Below, one piece after another: positions 60,775 to 64,000 of a DNA stretch of 64,000 nucleotides (its first letter is position 1; each line of letters opens with the position of its first letter). Origin of the DNA: DATAPD01 sp036265385. Its GTDB lineage: Bacteria > Acidobacteriota > Terriglobia > Terriglobales > Acidobacteriaceae. The stretch covers positions 186,001 through 250,000 of the forward strand of contig DATAPD010000020.1 in NCBI GenBank assembly GCA_036265385.1. Reading direction: 5' to 3'. The position numbers and the translations under genes were made by a program. Below the pieces are notes generated by a model, which worked only from the letters and a program-made list of their open reading frames with translations, was not told where the DNA came from and did not search any database.

Positions 60775-61928
60775 CGGCTGGCCTCCACGATCGCTTTCAC
60801 AATGTCCTCTGGACGATGCACGCTTCCGCCTGCGTGTGGAACGAGGTACGTATTCGCCTGCCCAGCAGCGGCTCGATCCACCTCACGCACCATCTGGCCG
60901 AGATTGAGTTCAGGAACAACGAATGCCTTCGTTTTACTTGCGAGTTCCTGAATGCGTTTTTCTGGGAAGGGCCAGACCGTGATCAGCCGAAATTTGCCCA
61001 CTTTCAGCCCCTGGGCGCGAGCGAGGTCGATAGCACGTTGGGCAACCCTCGAAGTAATTCCGTAAGACACGACAATCACATCTGCATCATCCACATTCTC
61101 TTCTTCAAACAATGCGATGTGGTCAGCCGCCGTTCGTATTTTCTCTTGCAGGCGACGCACCAACGTGTCCTGCGTCTGTGGCGTCATGTTCGGATATCCG
61201 CGCTCATCGTGCGTCAATCCAGTGACATGAAATTTGTAACCTTCGCCCGCATGTGCCATCTCTGGCACCATGTCGCCATTAGTGCGGTACGGGAGATATT
61301 CTTCAGCCGGTTTTCGCGTGTGCTTGCGTGGCACAACTTCTATCTGCTCTGCCGCTGGAATAACAACTTTCTCCGTCATGTGCCCGACAACTTCGTCCAT
61401 CATGAACATCACCGGGACACGGAACTCTTCGGCAAAGTTGAATGCTTTTACCGTCAGATCGAAACATTCCTGCGGCGAGTTCGGACACAAAGCGATGATC
61501 TCGTAATCGCCATGCGATCCCCACCGAGCCTGCATCATGTCTGCTTGTGCCGGAAGGGTTGGCAAGCCTGTGGACGGACCTCCACGTTGCACGTCTACGA
61601 ATACGCATGGCGTTTCCGTCATTGCTGCGTACCCAATGTGTTCCATCATGAGCGAGAAGCCGGGCCCGGACGTAACCGTAAAAGCCTTTGCTCCGCCCCA
61701 CACTGCACCCTGCAGCGTGATTGAGGCAGCCAGTTCGTCTTCCATCTGGATGAAACTGCCGCCTACTGTAGGCACGCGTGCCGCAAAACGTTCCACCACT
61801 TCTGTCGATGGTGTAATCGGATATCCCGAGGCGAACCGTGCTCCCGCCGCCAGGGCACCTTCACAGCAGGCGTGATCGCCATCCAGAAAGTGCGTTCCTG
61901 TGAGAACTCCCCGCGGATCGGCCTTCAT
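60771..61928 (-). CDS. korA: 2-oxoacid:ferredoxin oxidoreductase, alpha subunit
   Basis: 385 residues. The pyrimidine-binding alpha subunit begins GTHFLDGDHACCEGALAAGARFASGYPITPSTEVVE. It continues with QMEDELAASITLQGAVWGGAKAFTVTSGPGFSLMMEHIG and VDVQRGGPSTGLPTLPAQADMMQARWGSHGD, all diagnostic of the family. The C-terminal transketolase-like domain has DVIVVSYGITSRVAQRAI. The gamma part is not fused here, unlike the mycobacterial KorA, so this is the four-subunit type. Coupled on both sides by 4-base overlaps. Confidence 0.95.
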   Translation of the reverse strand: MKADPRGVLTGTHFLDGDHACCEGALAAGARFASGYPITPSTEVVERFAARVPTVGGSFIQMEDELAASITLQGAVWGGAKAFTVTSGPGFSLMMEHIGYAAMTETPCVFVDVQRGGPSTGLPTLPAQADMMQARWGSHGDYEIIALCPNSPQECFDLTVKAFNFAEEFRVPVMFMMDEVVGHMTEKVVIPAAEQIEVVPRKHTRKPAEEYLPYRTNGDMVPEMAHAGEGYKFHVTGLTHDERGYPNMTPQTQDTLVRRLQEKIRTAADHIALFEEENVDDADVIVVSYGITSRVAQRAIDLARAQGLKVGKFRLITVWPFPEKRIQELASKTKAFVVPELNLGQMVREVDRAAAGQANTYLVPHAGGSVHRPEDIVKAIVEASR

Positions 61929-62197
61929 GACTTGCTCCCTTCCGCTTCTTTAGTAGGCGTCGGAAGCCGATATCCATAGATTGCAAAATCAGGGCAGTAC
62001 ATGCCACAGAGGTCGCAACCACTGCACTTCTCCGGTGCAACCACGTGTGGCGGATGATAGCCCTTCGAGTTAAATGCCGAGGAGAGTTCCAACACCTTGG
62101 TCGGACAGAACTCCACGCAAAAGCCGCACGCCTTGCAGCGCTCAACCACAATCGAGACGCGTCCCTTAGCCAAATCAACCCCCACGGGCAGGACCAT
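61925..62197 (-). CDS. korD: 2-oxoacid:ferredoxin oxidoreductase, ferredoxin-like delta subunit
   Basis: 90 residues with two [4Fe-4S] motifs, CKACGFCVEFCPTKVLEL and CSGCDLCGMYCPDFAIYG. It relays electrons from the thiamine site to the external ferredoxin. It is the first gene of korDABC and overlaps korA by 4 bases. A CRP/FNR-like palindrome lies 44 bases upstream of its ATG. The enzyme would serve the reductive or low-oxygen side of the TCA cycle; direction in vivo is unknown. Confidence 0.94.
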   Translation of the reverse strand: MVLPVGVDLAKGRVSIVVERCKACGFCVEFCPTKVLELSSAFNSKGYHPPHVVAPEKCSGCDLCGMYCPDFAIYGYRLPTPTKEAEGSKS

Positions 62198-62240
62198 TTA
62201 CCCGACTATGGACATTATCCGTGGCGGTGTCGCATAAGGG

Positions 62241-62256
62241 TGTGATGTTGGTCACG
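62241..62256. promoter_or_regulatory. CRP/FNR-family binding-site candidate upstream of korDABC
   Basis: TGTGATGTTGGTCACG matches TGTGA-N6-TCACA at every position of both half-sites except the last base. It is centred about 51 bases before the korD ATG, a usual place for an activator or repressor of the family. This links the operon to a CRP/FNR-type signal such as cyclic nucleotide, oxygen or nitric oxide; which one is unknown. Confidence 0.5.
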
Positions 62257-62296
62257 TGCGCCTGTGAGCCATGCACGTCGAGCCGATCTCGAACAG

Positions 62297-62324
62297 ATAA
62301 AAAGAGGCCTGTTCTTTACAGGCC
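62297..62324 (-). terminator. Rho-independent terminator, minus strand
   Basis: The minus strand reads GGCCTGT-AAAGA-ACAGGCC, a 7-bp stem with a 5-base loop, followed by TCTTTTTATC. This is a convincing intrinsic terminator. It lies 17 bases after the stop of the receptor remnant and was presumably the end of that gene. It now terminates the SagB transcript and insulates korDABC. Confidence 0.8.
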
Positions 62325-62340
62325 ACCGAAGCTTCACGTT

Positions 62341-62543
62341 TTAGATGTTTCTCTGGAAGGTGATGCTTGCCTTCAGCTTGATCAGCCTTAGCGAAGCGTC
62401 TCCGCCAGGAATAAACCAAGAATCATGGTTGGAGTATTCACTGCCGAGATGATGGTTCCGAACTGACTCGGATTCGCGATGTCCACTACCGGTTGATCGA
62501 AGTTCGGGTAGTTGAACACATTGAAGAACTCTGATGCGCCAAA
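62341..62543 (-). pseudogene. C-terminal remnant of an Oar-like outer-membrane receptor, frameshifted
   Basis: Read on the minus strand from 62543 it encodes FGASEFFNVFNYPNFDQP, then IANPSQFGTIISAVNTPTMI and LGLFLA, the typical end of the large TonB-dependent/Oar-like barrel proteins of Acidobacteriota (EFFNVFNHPNF). That frame ends at a TAA (62388-62390). The +1-shifted frame continues without break as GGDASLRLIKLKASITFQRN and stops at 62341, ending in aromatic barrel residues as expected. One lost base near 62405 explains both. Only about 65 residues remain; the upstream part is replaced by the SagB gene, whose stop is one base away. Family assignment rests on motif memory, not on a search. 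Confidence 0.7.
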
Positions 62544-62544
62544 G

Positions 62545-64000
62545 TCAGACTAGGCCCTGCGATCGCAAAGACTTTCCAATTGCAACAAGAAAGATCGCGC
62601 TCTTTCCTCTGGCTTCCGGCGAGAAGAAATTGATGACGTCGTCGTCGTAGAAAGTCAGTCCAGTTGCGCCCAGCCCTTGTGCATATGCGGACAGATACAA
62701 TTTTCCTCCAATAATTCCAGCTTCTAACTGCGCAATCCTGTAGCCGCGATTTCCGAAACGCGAGAGAATGCTGCCTAGATCGGCCAGAAAAAAGATATCG
62801 ACGGCAGCGTCCGCGGGTAGTTGTTGTTCCAGCCCAAGATAGCCAGCTTCTTGCCTAAAATTGCCAGCCTTCAGCAATTCGAGCTTTTGCTTTTTCGGCG
62901 AAAAGAAGTATGCGCCTGCCGGCAATCCATCCACGTTGTTCACGATCAGATATAGATCGTTCAACAGAGCACCATACGGCTCAAGAAAATCTGCTGGAAT
63001 ACCCCGAGTCGAACTCTCGAGAATCGTCGAGAGCTGCTGCAGGGAAATCGAATCGCGCGAAAAGTGACGCGTTGAGCCCCGACGCTGGATAACTTGCTCG
63101 ATAGTATCGGTCGACCGCGATTTCTCGGAAATTGGGGAAAGTGGCCTCTCTAATCCCGCATTCGGGCGCGGTGATTTTTGGAAGGGACTGCCCTCACGCC
63201 AGGCGGCAACCTCATCGAGTGAAAGCGAAGACGCGGTGTGCATTTGCCGCATGGCGGGATAATCCACTTCGTCTTTGGAGTACGGCACAGTTGATAATCG
63301 AAGAGGCTCCAGGTGTTTCTCGGAGACTGGCACTTTGCCACTCATTTTGCCTAGGGCGACCATCGAGAAAGCAACTTCCTCAGATGTGTCGATGTCGAGC
63401 AACCGATTAATTTCCGAATCGGCAAAGCCGGTGATGACGCGTGTCGGCAATCCCATTGACGTCCCGACTGCGAGCATGTTGGCCAGAATCGTTCCGTTGT
63501 CCCAGCCAAAGTGTCTGTATGTTCGAGAACGGTATTTCCAAGCATTCCGCCAATACACGCCGGTGCAAATCACGATCACTGGCGCACGCGCAACGGTCTT
63601 ATCTTCGCCACTGGCTCGGGTGACAACGTCTCGATAGTCGCCACCTCGCAACAACCGCAATCCGAACTCTGCTGCTCCGAAGTGGTACACCCCTGCGGCC
63701 AGCCCCGGTAATTCTGCGCAGACAATATAGAGTTCAATTTCATACAGAGCCCCCGTACACGCGGCGGCTCTGAAAAATACTTCTCCTCCGGGATACTTCT
63801 TGCTCTTGGTTACTCCTGCTGAAAGAAACAACAGCTGTGCCAACGCGTCGAGGTCCGGAATCGCTTTGCCCTTCACTTTCGCCGAACCCGAAGTAATGGC
63901 TGACAAAGCCGAAACTCCGGTTTGACGCAGGTCTCGTGGCAGCCTCATCACTTCAAGTGTCGGATAAATCTTGAAAAGCAGTGGCTTGTTCTGCCAATCC
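62545..64000 (-). CDS. SagB/ThcOx-type nitroreductase, tandem domains, 5' end outside window
   Basis: The frame stays open to the window edge. The upstream codons read DWQNKPLLFKIYPTLEVMRLP, which fits the SagB/ThcOx lead (W...P..FK.YP), so the ATG near 63951 is probably internal and the gene is partial (485 residues visible). Two nitroreductase-like flavin modules follow: module 1 around 30-225 (LLFLSAGVTKSKKYPGGEVFFRAAACTGALYE, GTILANMLAVGTSMGLPTRV), module 2 from about 290 (RRGSTRHFSRDSISLQQLSTIL, AGIIGGKLYLSAYAQGLGATGLTFYDDDV). SagB-like enzymes oxidise azolines in peptide natural products, but many stand-alone members have unknown substrates. No YcaO or precursor peptide gene is visible inside the window. 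Confidence 0.82.
   Translation of the reverse strand, partial: DWQNKPLLFKIYPTLEVMRLPRDLRQTGVSALSAITSGSAKVKGKAIPDLDALAQLLFLSAGVTKSKKYPGGEVFFRAAACTGALYEIELYIVCAELPGLAAGVYHFGAAEFGLRLLRGGDYRDVVTRASGEDKTVARAPVIVICTGVYWRNAWKYRSRTYRHFGWDNGTILANMLAVGTSMGLPTRVITGFADSEINRLLDIDTSEEVAFSMVALGKMSGKVPVSEKHLEPLRLSTVPYSKDEVDYPAMRQMHTASSLSLDEVAAWREGSPFQKSPRPNAGLERPLSPISEKSRSTDTIEQVIQRRGSTRHFSRDSISLQQLSTILESSTRGIPADFLEPYGALLNDLYLIVNNVDGLPAGAYFFSPKKQKLELLKAGNFRQEAGYLGLEQQLPADAAVDIFFLADLGSILSRFGNRGYRIAQLEAGIIGGKLYLSAYAQGLGATGLTFYDDDVINFFSPEARGKSAIFLVAIGKSLRSQGLV

Noticed and set aside
60816..61724. Plus-strand reading frame of about 300 residues opposite korA
   Set aside because: korA is unambiguous; the opposite frame has no recognisable domain.
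1..64000. CRISPR arrays, insertion sequences, prophage or integrase genes
   Set aside because: No repeat-spacer arrays, transposase or integrase motifs were seen on either strand.

Overview
The window looks like a chromosomal segment of an Acidobacteriota bacterium (Terriglobia-like). This is inferred from gene families, not from a marker gene. The clues are an SBBP-repeat surface protein, an exosortase/EpsI exopolysaccharide locus with its usual partners, a four-subunit KorDABC enzyme, and the C-terminal remnant of a large Oar-like outer-membrane receptor. Both window edges cut genes: the SBBP protein on the left and a SagB-type oxidoreductase on the right.

Layout. 1-5.8 kb: end of the SBBP protein, a histidine kinase/sigma54 response-regulator pair (minus), a PilZ gene and a sigma54 activator without receiver domain (plus). 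5.8-9.8 kb (minus): TPR lipoprotein, EpsI and exosortase. 10.1-27.2 kb (plus): one tightly packed exopolysaccharide operon: sigma54-activator-like protein, export protein, outer-membrane barrel, chain-length protein, secretion ATPase, tyrosine kinase, polyprenyl glycosylphosphotransferase, glycosyltransferases, O-antigen-ligase-like polymerase, a possible deacetylase, asparagine-synthetase-like amidotransferase and a double glycosyltransferase. 27.2-46.5 kb: accessory polymer-modification genes in mixed orientation: second amidotransferase, heparinase II/III-like lyase, three sulfotransferases, a FemAB/GNAT-like acyltransferase, a propeller protein, two beta-helix lipoproteins, a polysaccharide deacetylase, a PAP-phosphatase-like enzyme, a TauE-type permease and a fused ATP sulfurylase/APS kinase. 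47-49.5 kb: another deacetylase, a low-molecular-weight tyrosine phosphatase, a second PilZ protein and a zinc ribbon. 49.5-59 kb: housekeeping-like genes (YheT-like hydrolase, TPM, nucleotidyltransferase, LemA, 2H phosphoesterase), a UDP-glucose-dehydrogenase homologue without its catalytic cysteine, a secreted glycoside hydrolase and an MscS channel. 59-64 kb: tRNA-His, korDABC, a receptor remnant with its terminator, and SagB.

Working hypothesis: the window encodes synthesis, export and modification of a sulfated exopolysaccharide under sigma54 and c-di-GMP control. Fused Sat-CysC makes PAPS, the sulfotransferases use it, the CysQ-like enzyme clears PAP, and the permease may export sulfur oxyanions. 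Deacetylases and a heparinase-fold lyase suggest an amino-sugar or uronate polymer. Three sigma54-activator paralogues share almost the same recognition helix. One of them lacks the GAFTGA loop that touches sigma54, and its own gene opens the polysaccharide operon. GG-N10-GC sigma54 promoter candidates lie 44-50 bases before the starts of the PilZ gene, the second activator and the loop-less activator. No flippase and no PEP-CTERM substrate protein is visible here.
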